Assembly (NCBI GenBank): GCA_017458005.1
Contig: JAFTGH010000006.1
Span: 1-64,000 of the forward strand
Length of the DNA: 64,000 nt
Direction of reading: 5' to 3'
From: Prevotella sp.
GTDB lineage: Bacteria > Bacteroidota > Bacteroidia > Bacteroidales > Bacteroidaceae
Part shown: piece by piece, positions 17,688 through 27,900 of the stretch
Position numbering within the stretch: the stretch's first letter is position 1
How the letters are laid out: the number at the start of each line of letters is the position of its first letter
Program-made: the position numbers and the translations under genes
The notes under the pieces: generated by a model
What the model saw: the letters and a program-made list of their open reading frames with translations, nothing else
Told to the model about the DNA's origin: nothing
Databases searched by the model: none

Positions 17688-18939
17688 ACTTTTTGAATAC
17701 CACACAAGCATTGTGACCTCCGAAGCCGAAGGTGTTGCTCAGTCCTGCACGAACCTCGCGCTTCTGTGCCTTGTTGAAAGTGAAATTCAAATTGTAGTCA
17801 ATCTCCTCGTCCTTGTCATCCTCCTCATGGTTGATCGTGGGAGGAATGATGTCGTTCTTGACGGCAAGCAGGGTAGCCATTGCCTCAACGGCACCAGCAG
17901 CACCCAGCAGGTGACCCGTCATCGACTTGGTAGACGAGATATTCAACTTATAGGCTGCGTCGCCAAAGACCTCCTTGATAGCCTTTGCCTCGGAGATATC
18001 GCCTACGTGGGTAGAAGTACCATGCACGTTGATGTAGTCAATATCCTCTGGCTTCATACCAGCATCCTCAAGGGCGTTCTGCATCACGAGTTTAGCACCC
18101 AGACCCTCTGGATGAGAGGCTGTGATGTGGTGAGCGTCAGCACTCATGCCAGCACCTACCATCTCAGCATAGATCTTGGCACCACGAGCCTTGGCATGCT
18201 CCAGTTCCTCGAGGATCAGACAGCCAGCGCCCTCACCCATGATGAAGCCATCACGGCTGGCACTGAACGGACGACTAGCCTTCTCGGGCTCGTCATTACG
18301 GGTTGACAAAGCATGCATGGCATTGAAACCACCCACACCCGTCTCGCAGATGGCTGCCTCGGCACCACCACTGACAATGACGTTTGCCTTGCCCAGACGA
18401 ATCAGGTTGAAGGCATCAGCAAGGGCGTTGGAAGAGGAAGCACATGCGGATGATGTGATATAGTTAGGACCATGGAAGCCATACATGATAGAGATCTGAC
18501 CTGCTGCGATGTCAGCGATCATCTTCGGAATGAAGAAAGGATTGAACTTAGGTCCATCCTCACGGTGAACACCATAATAGGTCACCTCCTCCTCGAAGGT
18601 CTTGATACCACCGATACCTACACCAAAGACAACACCAATGCGGTCCTTGTCCTCTTTCTCCAGATCCATGGCGCTATCCTCTACTGCCTGCTTGGCAGCG
18701 ATGAGTGCCAACTGGGTGTAGCGGTCCATCTTACGGGCTTCCTTGCGGTCAATATAATCGTTCACGTTCAAACCCTTCACCTCACAGGCAAACTGGGTCT
18801 TGAACTTAGATGCGTCGAAAAGGGTAATCGGAGCAGCACCGCTCTTACCTGCCAACAGATTCTCCCAAGTCTCCTCTGGATTGTTGCCAAGTGGTGTAAC
18901 GGCACCCAGTCCTGTTACTACTACTCTCTTTAATTCCAT
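17677..18939 (-). CDS. fabF: Beta-ketoacyl-ACP synthase II
   Basis: A 420-residue condensing enzyme for fatty-acid elongation. The catalytic Cys lies in TSSACASSSNALADA, the two His residues in INVHGTSTHVGD and STKSMTGHLLGAAG, and the C-terminus has GLSNTFGFGGHNACVV. ATG at 18939 gives the standard MELKRVVVTGLG start. It lies downstream of acpP with a hairpin in between, and its end overlaps rnc by 11 bp. Confidence 0.97.
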   Translation of the reverse strand: MELKRVVVTGLGAVTPLGNNPEETWENLLAGKSGAAPITLFDASKFKTQFACEVKGLNVNDYIDRKEARKMDRYTQLALIAAKQAVEDSAMDLEKEDKDRIGVVFGVGIGGIKTFEEEVTYYGVHREDGPKFNPFFIPKMIADIAAGQISIMYGFHGPNYITSSACASSSNALADAFNLIRLGKANVIVSGGAEAAICETGVGGFNAMHALSTRNDEPEKASRPFSASRDGFIMGEGAGCLILEELEHAKARGAKIYAEMVGAGMSADAHHITASHPEGLGAKLVMQNALEDAGMKPEDIDYINVHGTSTHVGDISEAKAIKEVFGDAAYKLNISSTKSMTGHLLGAAGAVEAMATLLAVKNDIIPPTINHEEDDKDEEIDYNLNFTFNKAQKREVRAGLSNTFGFGGHNACVVFKKYAE

Positions 18940-18940
18940 A

Positions 18941-18990
18941 AGTAAAAAATAAACATAATGGGTTGCTTTGTATGTATCAAAGCAACCCAT
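18941..18990 (-). terminator. Intercistronic hairpin between acpP and fabF (attenuator-like)
   Basis: 13-bp perfect stem: 18958-18970 pairs with 18978-18990 around a 7-nt loop. In the minus-strand transcript it is followed by a U-rich tract (TTTATTTTTT). This looks like a leaky intrinsic terminator or a processing site that lets acpP mRNA exceed fabF mRNA. Confidence 0.6.
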
Positions 18991-19004
18991 ATTTCGTCAA
19001 ATTA

Positions 19005-19241
19005 TTATTTTGCGTTCTCCTCGATGTATGCGATAGCATCACCAACAGAAGCAATCTTCTCAGCCTTGTCGTCAGGGATAGAAATACCGAACTCCTTCTC
19101 GAACTCCATGATGAGTTCTACGGTATCCAGTGAGTCAGCACCCAGGTCGTTAGTGAAACTTGCCTCTGGCTTTACTTCTGCTTCGTCAACACCAAGTTTG
19201 TCTACGATAATAGCCTTTACTTTGCTTTCAATTTCTGACAT
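19005..19241 (-). CDS. acpP: Acyl carrier protein
   Basis: A 78-residue acidic helical protein that carries fatty-acyl intermediates. The phosphopantetheine attachment Ser is in [18 protein letters not shown] at 19241 ([12 protein letters not shown]) is chosen because it gives the family's normal length. It leads the acpP-fabF-rnc cluster. Confidence 0.97.
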   Translation of the reverse strand: MSEIESKVKAIIVDKLGVDEAEVKPEASFTNDLGADSLDTVELIMEFEKEFGISIPDDKAEKIASVGDAIAYIEENAK

Positions 19242-19436
19242 AATTCTTTTCTTTAAAATGTTAATAAAATGATTTCTAATTTGAATGTGTGCGACCACAA
19301 ATGTGGCTTAGCGGGTGCAAAGTAACGAATTTTTATTGAGTTACGCAAATAAAATTGATAAAAAAACACTCCAAATTGCACAGACCACCCCCACTTGTGC
19401 AATATTTAGGGTAAGTAAAGGGGTGTTTTGACACCT

Positions 19437-20441
19437 TTACACGTCAAAACGCTCTCTTCTTAATGGATAATGATTGCGTAAATATTCGAATTTCGAGGGG
19501 TTAGCCTTCAGGGCATCGCTATCTGTCAATGGGTTATACAGTTCCAACGGATCACCCGTATAATGGAAATCGGCTGGCAACGAGGGAGGGACGACTTTCC
19601 CAGGATGGGCTAAACCGAAATGATGACAGAGCGCATCGATCACCATATTATCCGCATTCGCCTTTCCGTCGGCGGAATAGCCTGCAATATGGGGAGTGCC
19701 TATCATCACGCGCTGCAGCAACGAGAGGTTCAGATCGGGCTCTCCTTCCCATACATCTAACACGGCATCCCGCACCCTTCCCTCTTGCAGGGCGGAGAGC
19801 AAAGCGACATTGTCGACCACACTGCCCCGGCTGGTGTTTATTATATAAGGTACGCGTGAGAGGCGATGAAGGAAAACCTCGTCTGCCATGTGCCATGTGG
19901 CGTATGCTCCCTCATGGGTCAGAGGAACGTGGAACGTGATGACGTCAGCCTCCTGCGCTATCGTCTCTAACGAGACAAAATCGGCATGCCCCAATAACGG
20001 GTCGCAAACCAGTACACGCATGCCCAACCGCTCTGCCACCGCCTTGACCCTGGAACCTACATGACCACAGCCCACAATGCCTATCGTTGAGGCTCCAAGT
20101 GACAACCCCCTATCACGTTGCAACAGCAACAGGGAGGACTCCACATACTGTGCCACAGAGTCAGCATTACAACCAGGACAACTGATCCATGTGATGCCCG
20201 CACTGGCAAGATAATCGGCATCGATATGGTCGAAACCTATCGTCGCCGTTGCCACGAAACGCACCTTACTGCCTTCCAGCAACGCTTTGTCGCAGAGGGT
20301 ACGAGTCCGCACTATCAGCGCATCCGCGTCTTTCACGTCAGAGGCACAGATGGCAGCGCCTCCCAAAGGCACCACCTCATCAGCCAAGAGCCGCAATTTC
20401 TCTTGGATATAAGGAATCTTGTCGTCAACAACTATCTTCAT
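19437..20441 (-). CDS. pdxB: 4-phosphoerythronate dehydrogenase
   Basis: A 334-residue D-2-hydroxyacid dehydrogenase of pyridoxal-phosphate (vitamin B6) synthesis. NAD-binding motif is GIVGCGHVGSRV, catalytic Arg in INTSRGSVVDN, Glu in DVWEGEPDL and His in GTPHIAGYSADGK, with the PdxB-typical C-terminal region. ATG at 20441 (MKIVVDDKIPYI) is required because an upstream in-frame codon would lie inside the promoter. The -7 box (complement of 20449-20456) ends only 8 nt before the ATG, so the mRNA is nearly leaderless. Confidence 0.93.
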   Translation of the reverse strand: MKIVVDDKIPYIQEKLRLLADEVVPLGGAAICASDVKDADALIVRTRTLCDKALLEGSKVRFVATATIGFDHIDADYLASAGITWISCPGCNADSVAQYVESSLLLLQRDRGLSLGASTIGIVGCGHVGSRVKAVAERLGMRVLVCDPLLGHADFVSLETIAQEADVITFHVPLTHEGAYATWHMADEVFLHRLSRVPYIINTSRGSVVDNVALLSALQEGRVRDAVLDVWEGEPDLNLSLLQRVMIGTPHIAGYSADGKANADNMVIDALCHHFGLAHPGKVVPPSLPADFHYTGDPLELYNPLTDSDALKANPSKFEYLRNHYPLRRERFDV

Positions 20442-20448
20442 TTGGGCG

Positions 20449-20507
20449 CAAAGATACAAAATTTATTTAATTTCCTTTTGCTTTTTGCTCACTTATTCGT
20501 ACCTTTG
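20449..20507. promoter_or_regulatory. Divergent promoters of pdxB and the DUF4254 gene
   Basis: Minus: TATCTTTG as the complement of 20449-20456. Plus: -33 TTTG at 20477-20480 and -7 TACCTTTG at 20500-20507, 19-nt spacer. The 20 nt at 20488-20507 recur with one mismatch at 40947-40966. Confidence 0.6.
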
Positions 20508-20531
20508 TCCCCATAAACAATACAAGGAACA

Positions 20532-21134
20532 ATGTCATTTACAGAAAAAGCGAATCAGATTTTCAATCAGGCGATACGCGACTATCACTTAAAAGATGAT
20601 GTGGACACCCCTATAGCAAACCCTTACGACCGTGAGAGTATTGACTACAGTCTTTATCTAAAGTGTTGGATAGATACCGTGCAATGGCATTTGGAGGATA
20701 TCATCCGTGACCCGCATATCGACCCTTCAGATGCCCTCGCCTTGAAGCGCCGCATCGACCGTAGCAACCAGGACCGCACGGATCTGGTAGAGGAGATTGA
20801 CTCTTATTTCCGCAGACTTTATCAGGATGTGACCCCGTTGCCTAAGGCACGGTTGAACACTGAGAGTCCCGCATGGGCTGTAGACCGTCTCTCGATTCTC
20901 GCCCTGAAGATCTGGCACATGCAAGAGCAAGTAGACCGTACGGACGCAGAGCCAGCGCATGTCCAGAGGTGCCAGGCAAAACTGGATGTGCTGAAAGAGC
21001 AGCAGGTGGACCTGAGCACAGCCATCGACCAACTGCTGGAGGATATCGAGGCTGGACGTAAGTATATGAAGGTATATCGCCAGATGAAGATGTACAACGA
21101 TCCTGCCACCAACCCGATACTTTATAAAAAGTAA
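20532..21134 (+). CDS. DUF4254 domain protein
   Basis: A 200-residue, helix-rich cytoplasmic protein. It matches the DUF4254 pattern: the N-terminal LYLKCWIDTVQWHLEDIIRDP, then the DALALKRRIDRSNQDRTDLVE helix, and a C-terminal LLEDIEAGRKYMKVYRQMKMYNDP. The biochemical function is unknown. In Bacteroidota it is regularly next to LPS-type glycosyltransferase family 9 genes, as here, 35 bp upstream, which suggests a role in lipooligosaccharide core assembly. Confidence 0.85.
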   Translation: MSFTEKANQIFNQAIRDYHLKDDVDTPIANPYDRESIDYSLYLKCWIDTVQWHLEDIIRDPHIDPSDALALKRRIDRSNQDRTDLVEEIDSYFRRLYQDVTPLPKARLNTESPAWAVDRLSILALKIWHMQEQVDRTDAEPAHVQRCQAKLDVLKEQQVDLSTAIDQLLEDIEAGRKYMKVYRQMKMYNDPATNPILYKK

Positions 21135-21166
21135 AAAGGTAAGGAAGTAAAAGGGTAAAAAAGAAT
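21125..21166 (+). repeat. A/G-rich GTAAAAAGG-type spacer repeat
   Basis: An imperfect tandem array of GTAAAAAGGTAAGGAAGTAA-type units fills the gap between the DUF4254 gene and the glycosyltransferase GTG. It resembles the array at 42158-42206, which has the same orientation relative to the downstream gene. Confidence 0.5.
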
Positions 21167-21169
21167 TAA

Positions 21170-22225
21170 GTGAAAAAGGAACACATACTTATTATCCGTT
21201 TCTCTGCCTTAGGCGATGTCGCCATGGCAGTCCCTGTTGTCTATTCCCTCGCCCACCAGTATCCTAATGTGAGGATAACGGTACTGAGTCGCAACTATGC
21301 CCGTCCTTTCTTTGAGGACCTTGCCCCTAATGTGGGGTTCATGGAGGCGGACCTCAAGCGTGAATACCATGGCATCAAGGGACTTAACGCCCTTTATCGT
21401 CGACTTGCCGCCAAACAGTTTACCCATGTGGCAGACCTCCATAACGTGCTGCGCTCTGAGTTTCTGCGGATGCGTTTCAACTTAGGCTCTTACAAGGTGG
21501 CGCATATCGACAAGCATCGCAAGGGTCGCAGACGACTTACTGCCGCTGTCAACAAACAGTTGATACAACAGCCGACTCCCTTCCAGAACTATTCAGAGGT
21601 CTTTGCCCGGTTAGGTTTTCCCGTTGAGCCCGACTTCCGTTCTATCTTCCCAGAAGGGGGTGGCGACTTGACTCTATTGCCATCAGAGGCTCTGAGCCAG
21701 TGGCAGTTAGACAAAGGTCTCAACATCGGTATCGCTCCTTTCGCAGCCCATGAGGGAAAGGTCTACCCACCCCGACTGATGCAAAAGGTAATCGCGTTGT
21801 TGACCGAAAAATATCCTGACGCTAAGATCTTCCTCTTTGGCAGAGGAGAGAAAGAGGATGAGCAGTTTCCACAATGGTGCGACCAGTACAAACAGTGCAT
21901 CCATGTGGCAAAGTATCTGGACTCCATCAAACAAGAACTGATTCTGATGAGCCATCTCCAGGTGATGCTCTCAATGGACTCCGCCAATATGCATCTAGCC
22001 TCCCTTGTTGCCACTCCTGTTGTGAGTGTATGGGGCGCTACCCATCCCTATGCTGGTTTCATGGGATGGAACCAAGGTTCTGAGAATGCCATCCAGATTC
22101 CCCTTGGCTGTCGCCCTTGCAGCATCTACGGACAGAAGGCGTGCCGCCGTGGCGACTATGCCTGCATGAACCGTATTGCCCCTGAGACAATCGTGGAGCA
22201 TATCACGCAGATTCTTTCCTTGTAA
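21170..22225 (+). CDS. Glycosyltransferase family 9 (heptosyltransferase-like)
   Basis: A 351-residue GT-B transferase with GTG start (VKKEHILIIRFSALGDVAMAVPV, the family N-terminus). The C-terminal donor site includes SMDSANMHLASLVATPVVSVWGATHPYAG. It would transfer heptose or a related sugar to the lipid A-core region at the cytoplasmic face. Cys-rich end RPCSIYGQKACRRGDYACM is typical of Bacteroidota members. Cotranscribed with DUF4254. Confidence 0.9.
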   Translation: MKKEHILIIRFSALGDVAMAVPVVYSLAHQYPNVRITVLSRNYARPFFEDLAPNVGFMEADLKREYHGIKGLNALYRRLAAKQFTHVADLHNVLRSEFLRMRFNLGSYKVAHIDKHRKGRRRLTAAVNKQLIQQPTPFQNYSEVFARLGFPVEPDFRSIFPEGGGDLTLLPSEALSQWQLDKGLNIGIAPFAAHEGKVYPPRLMQKVIALLTEKYPDAKIFLFGRGEKEDEQFPQWCDQYKQCIHVAKYLDSIKQELILMSHLQVMLSMDSANMHLASLVATPVVSVWGATHPYAGFMGWNQGSENAIQIPLGCRPCSIYGQKACRRGDYACMNRIAPETIVEHITQILSL

Positions 22226-22254
22226 CTTCAGAATGGATCATAAGGATATAAAAA

Positions 22255-22280
22255 AGAGGCTTCCTGTTCGGGAAGCCTCT
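22255..22280. terminator. Bidirectional terminator between the glycosyltransferase and HU genes
   Basis: A 10-bp perfect stem (22255-22264 with 22271-22280) around a 6-nt loop is flanked by A-rich sequence on the left and T-rich on the right, fitting convergent transcription. Confidence 0.8.
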
Positions 22281-22300
22281 TGAATTTTTCTTGACAAAAA

Positions 22301-22576
22301 TTACTTATTCACAGCCTTTGCAAGTTCTGCACCAGCCTTGAACTTAGCAACCTTCTTAGCAGCAATCTTGATCTTCTGCTTGGTAGCGGGGTTGATACCC
22401 TCACGAGCAGGCTTCTTTGCTACAGAGAATGTACCGAAACCAACGAGTTGAACCTTGTCACCCTTCTTCAGAGCGGCAGAGATTGCTGCGATAGTTGCGT
22501 CCAATGCCTTCTTTGAATCAGCCTTAGTCAGTTTTGCAGAGGCTGCGATCTTCTCGATTAATTCTGTCTTGTTCAT
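22301..22576 (-). CDS. HU-family DNA-binding protein
   Basis: A 91-residue histone-like protein that bends DNA and organises the nucleoid. The signature GFGTFSVAKKPAREGINPATKQKIKIAAKKVAKFKAG is intact, in the DNA-contacting beta-arm region. It is monocistronic behind a strong promoter at 22640-22670. Confidence 0.95.
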   Translation of the reverse strand: MNKTELIEKIAASAKLTKADSKKALDATIAAISAALKKGDKVQLVGFGTFSVAKKPAREGINPATKQKIKIAAKKVAKFKAGAELAKAVNK

Positions 22577-22639
22577 AATTGTTGTTTTTAAAAGATAAAT
22601 ATTAATAGTTTAAATCGGTTTAATCTCTGAAATCTGTCG

Positions 22640-22670
22640 CAAATATAGAATAAAGTATTTAGAAAACAAA
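22640..22670 (-). promoter_or_regulatory. Promoter of the HU gene
   Basis: On the minus strand, -7 TATATTTG (complement of 22640-22647) and -33 TTTG (complement of 22667-22670) with a 19-nt spacer; a roughly 60-nt leader follows. Confidence 0.65.
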
Positions 22671-22752
22671 CAAAAATAGGAAAAAAATGAGATTTTTTTT
22701 GAAAAAAAGTGTATCTGACCCCTATTTTGTGCCTAAAAACAGATATTTTTCG

Positions 22753-22760
22753 TAATTTTG
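22753..22760 (+). promoter_or_regulatory. -7 box of the rhomboid gene
   Basis: TAATTTTG lies 54 nt before the start codon. A TTTG at 22726-22729 is upstream at a longer than usual 23-nt spacing. Confidence 0.5.
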
Positions 22761-22814
22761 CGCACACAATAAGACAATAAAACATTATAAATCGTTTGAC
22801 AGCAAAGCATTAGG

Positions 22815-23735
22815 ATGAACAACATACCGACAATGACGAAGAATCTGCTCATCGTCAATTTTCTGGCGTTTGTAGCAACATGGGTGATGGAATTGCGTGG
22901 CATTGACCTGACTTCTCTGTTGGGTCTTCACTTTTTCATGGCGAAAGACTTCCATCTCTACCAGTTTGTCACCTACATGTTCCTGCATGGTGGTTTCACC
23001 CACATCTTCTTTAACATGTTCGCGCTCTGGATGTTCGGAGCAGTGATAGAGAGAGTATGGGGCCCGAAGAAATTCCTTTTTTATTACATTTCATGCGGCA
23101 TTGGGGCTGGTCTAGTACAGGAGATAGCCCAGTATGCCAATTATCTGGCAGAGGGGCTTGCCGCCTATGAGCATGTCAATCTGAATGGAACCCTGATGCT
23201 GACAGCCGATTATTTGAATCTGTGGACGACCATTGGTGCCTCAGGTGCCGTCTATGCCATCCTGTTAGCCTTTGGTATGATTTTCCCCAACGAACGGCTG
23301 TTCATCATTCCGTTCCCCTTCCCCATTAAGGCGAAGTGGCTGGTCATCGGATACATCGCTATTGAACTGTTCTCCGCGCTCAGCGGACCAGGCGATGGTG
23401 TTGCCCATACGGCACACTTAGGCGGTATGCTTTTCGGCTTTATCATGATTCGTTACTGGAGGAAGCACCCCGATTCGGGTGCTGGCTTCGGGCGCAGCCG
23501 AGGACAGGAGTTCTTCGACAACATGAAGCGTCGTTTTGACGAGCGTCAGCAGCATTCCTCCCGTCGGCAACGTCGTCGGACTGACGAGCCAGAGAAAACA
23601 GAGCCGTCTCAGAAGCCCAAGCGTAAGAACCAAGAGGAGATAGACGCCATCCTTGACAAGATACGCAAGAGTGGCTATGACAGTCTGACGAAGGAGGAGA
23701 AGAAGAAGTTGTTCGATCAAAGTCAGGAGAATTGA
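22815..23735 (+). CDS. Rhomboid family intramembrane serine protease
   Basis: A 306-residue protein with about six TM helices. The conserved HGGFTHIFFNMFALWMFG lies in TM2 region, the nucleophile Ser in TTIGASGAVYAILLAFG and the catalytic His in VAHTAHLGGMLFGF. It cleaves TM segments of membrane substrates. The last about 95 residues are a very basic, probably disordered cytoplasmic tail. It overlaps the next gene by 4 bp (TTGA). Confidence 0.93.
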   Translation: MNNIPTMTKNLLIVNFLAFVATWVMELRGIDLTSLLGLHFFMAKDFHLYQFVTYMFLHGGFTHIFFNMFALWMFGAVIERVWGPKKFLFYYISCGIGAGLVQEIAQYANYLAEGLAAYEHVNLNGTLMLTADYLNLWTTIGASGAVYAILLAFGMIFPNERLFIIPFPFPIKAKWLVIGYIAIELFSALSGPGDGVAHTAHLGGMLFGFIMIRYWRKHPDSGAGFGRSRGQEFFDNMKRRFDERQQHSSRRQRRRTDEPEKTEPSQKPKRKNQEEIDAILDKIRKSGYDSLTKEEKKKLFDQSQEN

Positions 23736-24829
23736 TTAAGCAACTGAAGAAACTCACGACTCAGATGATTGCAGGGGCGAATATCGCCACCGTCATCGTG
23801 ATGTGTCTGGTAGGCTATTCCGACCGGTTGAGTCCTGCCGACCACCCCGTGCTGTCCTGTGTGGGGATGACATTCCCCCTCTTCCTGTTGGCAAACATGT
23901 TCTTCCTGTTCTTCTGGCTCATCTTTAAGTTCCGCATGATCTGGATTCCCGTCTTGGGCTATCTCCTTGCGTTTATACCTATTAGTATATATATGCCTCT
24001 TCATTTCAAGTCGTCGACACCACCTGAGGGAGCCATCAAACTCATCAGTTATAATGTCTGTGAGTATGGAGGGAACTATAAGTATGAGCAGGGATTTGAG
24101 AAGGTCCGTGACTACCTGTTTGACGAGAATCCTGACATCGTCTGTCTGCAGGAGGATGTGGACACTTGGCGACGCTATTGCTTCCAGCATTACGAGAAGA
24201 AGTTTGCCTATAACGATACGGTACATTTTTCCCATAGCGACCTGAGTATCAATGGCGTAGGCATCCACACCCGTTTCCCCATCATCCGCAAGGAGCGGAT
24301 TCCCTATAAGTCCTCCAGCAACGGCAGTGTCGCTTGGTATCTGCAGGTAGGCAAGGACACTTTGCTGGTCATCAACAACCATTTTGAGGGTACCCACCTG
24401 TCGACAGAAGACCGCCAGGTGTACCAAGAGATCATCAGGGGCGACATGAAGGGCGACACGGCACGGAAGGAGTCCAAGAAACTCCTTGTCACCTTGGCGG
24501 AATCGTCCTCACGGAGGGCTCCGCAAGTGGATGCTGTATGCCGTTACGTAGAGGAGCATCGGCAATATCCTACCATCCTTTGTGGCGATTTCAACGACAA
24601 TCCCATCTCATACTCCCGCTATCGCATTGCTAAGGTGCTGACAGACTGCTTTGTAGAGACGGGGACGGGGCTCGGTTTGTCATATAATCAGAAAGGATTC
24701 TACTTTCGCATCGACCATATTTTCCATTCCAAGGATATCGAGGCATACAACTGTAAGATAGACAGTAAAATAGACGCCAGCGACCATTATCCTATCGTTT
24801 GTTGGCTTAAAATAGGTGGAAAAGACTGA
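23732..24829 (+). CDS. Membrane-anchored endonuclease/exonuclease/phosphatase family protein
   Basis: A 365-residue protein with TTG start overlapping the rhomboid stop. Three N-terminal TM helices (about 9-28, 36-58, 67-87) precede an EEP domain: SYNVCEYGG, IVCLQEDVDTW, VINNHFEGTH, ILCGDFNDNPISYSRYRI and the terminal DASDHYPIVCWL with catalytic Asp/His. Bacteroidota membrane EEP proteins are of unknown substrate (phosphodiester bonds of nucleic acid, lipid or sphingolipid). Coupling to a rhomboid protease is a common pairing in the phylum. Confidence 0.88.
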   Translation: MIKQLKKLTTQMIAGANIATVIVMCLVGYSDRLSPADHPVLSCVGMTFPLFLLANMFFLFFWLIFKFRMIWIPVLGYLLAFIPISIYMPLHFKSSTPPEGAIKLISYNVCEYGGNYKYEQGFEKVRDYLFDENPDIVCLQEDVDTWRRYCFQHYEKKFAYNDTVHFSHSDLSINGVGIHTRFPIIRKERIPYKSSSNGSVAWYLQVGKDTLLVINNHFEGTHLSTEDRQVYQEIIRGDMKGDTARKESKKLLVTLAESSSRRAPQVDAVCRYVEEHRQYPTILCGDFNDNPISYSRYRIAKVLTDCFVETGTGLGLSYNQKGFYFRIDHIFHSKDIEAYNCKIDSKIDASDHYPIVCWLKIGGKD

Positions 24830-24878
24830 AAAAAATACGAATTTCTCGGATAAATTTCGGTAAGTGAAGAAAAATACG

Positions 24879-24886
24879 TATATTTG
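24879..24886 (+). promoter_or_regulatory. -7 box of secDF
   Basis: TATATTTG followed by GC, 47 nt before the start codon; the -33 region is a poor match. Confidence 0.5.
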
Positions 24887-24933
24887 CAGGCTAAAATAGC
24901 GAAATCATAAATTAAAATAATATAACAAACAAA

Positions 24934-27900
24934 ATGCAAAACAAAGGAATTGTAAAGTTTATTGCAGTCGTTCTGATACTCGTGTGCTGCTTCTACCTTT
25001 CCTTCTCGTTCGTGACCCGCTATCATGAGAACAAGGCAGCGGCAATGGGCGAAGAGGCTGGTCAGGAGTACCTCGACTCTATCATGAACGAGAAAGTGTA
25101 CTGCGGAATTTATTCTTTCAAGCAGTGCCGTGAGATGGAGATCGGTCTCGGACTTGACTTGAAGGGCGGTATGAACGTGATCTTGGAGGTTTCAGTACCC
25201 GATGTTGTCGATGTACTTGCTGACCACAAGTCAGATGCTGCCTACAAGAAGTCGATGGAAGAGGCGAAGAAAGAGGAGGAGACAAGTCAGAGCGACTTCA
25301 TCTCCCTGTTTATCAAGTACTGGAAGCAGAACTCCAACGGTCGCCCCTTGGCTGCCGTCTTCGCTACCCAGCAGATGAAGGGCAAGGTCAGCACCAACAG
25401 CACCGACGCAGAGGTGGAGCGTGCTCTTCGTGCCGAGGTACAGTCTGCTGTTGACAACTCTTTCAACGTTGTCCGCAACCGTATCGATAAGTTCGGTGTC
25501 GTACAGCCCAACATCCAGAAACTGGAGGGACAGAGTGGTCGTATCATGGTCGAGATGCCTGGTATCAAGGAGCCCGAGCGTGTTCGTAAACTGTTGCAGG
25601 GAAGTGCCAACCTTGAGTTCTGGGAGACCTATAACTCACAGGAGATTGCCCCGTTGCTCTCTCAGTTGAACCAGAAGTATGCCGCTACTGGCGGTGAGGC
25701 AGAGGAGGTTGTCACAGACTCTGTTGCTGCCGCTGACACCACAGCGACTGCTAACGCTAACGACCTTGCTGCAAAACTTGCCAAGAAGAACGACAAGGCA
25801 GTGGATGCCAAGGCAAAGGCAGAGGCACTGAAGCAGAACCCTCTGTTTGCCGTCTTCCAGCCACAGCCTCAGGGTCTTGCCATCGTGGGCTATGCTAATG
25901 CCCGTGATACCGCTGACGTCAACAAGGTTATCTATTCCGATATCGCTCGTCAGATTCTCCCCGCAGAGTGCAAACTGCGTTGGGGTGCCAAGGCTGAGGA
26001 CTTTGGTGGTGAGAACACCCGTGGCGACATCTTCGCACTCTATGCGCTGAAGATTACAGAGCCTAACGGACGTGCTCCACTGGAGGGTGACGTGATTACC
26101 AATGCCAAGGACGAGTTCGACCAGATGGGTCATCCCTCTGTTTCTATGCAGATGAATTCTGACGGTGCCCGTCGCTGGAGTCAGATCACCAAGCAGAACA
26201 TCGGTCGTGGCGTTGCCATCGTGCTCGATGATGCTGTCTATAGCGCACCACGTATCCTCACCCAGATTGATGGTGGTAACTCCTCTATCACAGGTAACTT
26301 CACTATTGAGGATACCAAGGACCTTGCCAACACGCTGAATTCTGGTAAGATGCCGGCTCCTACCCGCATCGTACAGGAGGAGGTCGTTGGACCGTCACTC
26401 GGTGCCCAGTCTATCAAGCAGGGTGTCATCTCCTTCGTCGTAGCCTTCGTGCTGCTGATGATCTACATGGTGATGCTGTATGGCTTCATCCCTGGTATGC
26501 TTGCCAACTGCGCCCTGTTGTTCAACCTGTTCTTCACCCTCGGTATTCTGACCTCGTTCCAAGCAGCGTTGACCATGCCGGGTATCGCCGGTATCGTGCT
26601 GACACTGGGTACTGCCGTGGATGCTAACGTGCTGATCTATGAGCGTACGAAGGAGGAACTCCGCAAGGGACATAGTGTCAAAGAGTCGCTGAACCTCGGT
26701 TACTCGAACGCTTTCTCCGCTATCTTCGACTCTAACTTCACGTCGTTGATCACGGGTATCATCCTGTATGTCTTCGGTACTGGCCCTATCCGTGGCTTCG
26801 CTACCACCTTGATGATCGGTATCTGTGTATCGTTCTTCACAGCCGTCTTCATGACTCGTCTGATCTACGATGCCAAGATGAAGAAGGACAAGTGGCAGAA
26901 CCTCACCTTCTCTACCGCCTATTCTCGTAACATGATGCAGAACACGAAGTTCAACTTCATGGGTATGTACAAGAAGTCATACACCATCTGGGGTGTCGCC
27001 GCTATCCTGTTCTGTGTATCCTTCGCTGTTCGTGGTCTGAGCCAGAGCATCGACTTCACGGGTGGTCGTAACTATGTGGTGACCCTCGACAAGGAAGTTC
27101 CCGTAGAGCAGGTACGTACGACCCTCGCCGGTGCCTTCATCAACACCATTGGTGAGAACGCAGGCAAGGAGGCTAATACAAGTGTCATCGCCCTCGGTAC
27201 CGATGGAAAGACCGTTCGTATCTCTACTAACTGGGATATCGAGTCTAACAACCCACAGGTTGACGACAAGGCTGAGACCATCCTTTACAACGCTTTGAAG
27301 AGAGCAGGACTGGTGAACCAGGCTAGCGTGGATGCCTTCAAGAACCCAGACATCCGTCAGGGTGGTTCCATCATCAGTTCTTCAAAGGTAGGTCCTTCCG
27401 TGGCTAAGGATATCACCTACGGTGCTATCATCTCCGTCATCATCGCCTTGGTGGCTATCTTCATCTACATCCTCGTCCGCTTCCGCAACGTGGCTTACTC
27501 TGTAGGCTCTATCGTTGCCTTGGCACTGGATGCCCTCATCGTTATCGGCTTCTACAGTGTGTTGTGGGGCTGGGTTCCGATGTCACTGGAGATCGACCAG
27601 ACGTTTATCGGTGCTATCCTGACCGTGATCGGTTACTCTATCAACGATAAGGTGGTAGTCTTCGACCGTGTCCGTGAGAACTTCAACCTGTATGCGAAGC
27701 GCGACCGTCAGAGCCTGTTCAACAGTTCTCTGAACCAGACGCTGGCTCGTACCATCAACACCTCAGTGACGACGTTGATCGTATTGCTGTGTATCTTCAT
27801 CCTCGGTGGTGACAGCATCCGCAGTTTCTCATTCGCCATGATCCTGGGTGTTATCTTCGGTACCCTGTCGTCTATCTTCATCGCTGCTCCTACGGCATTC

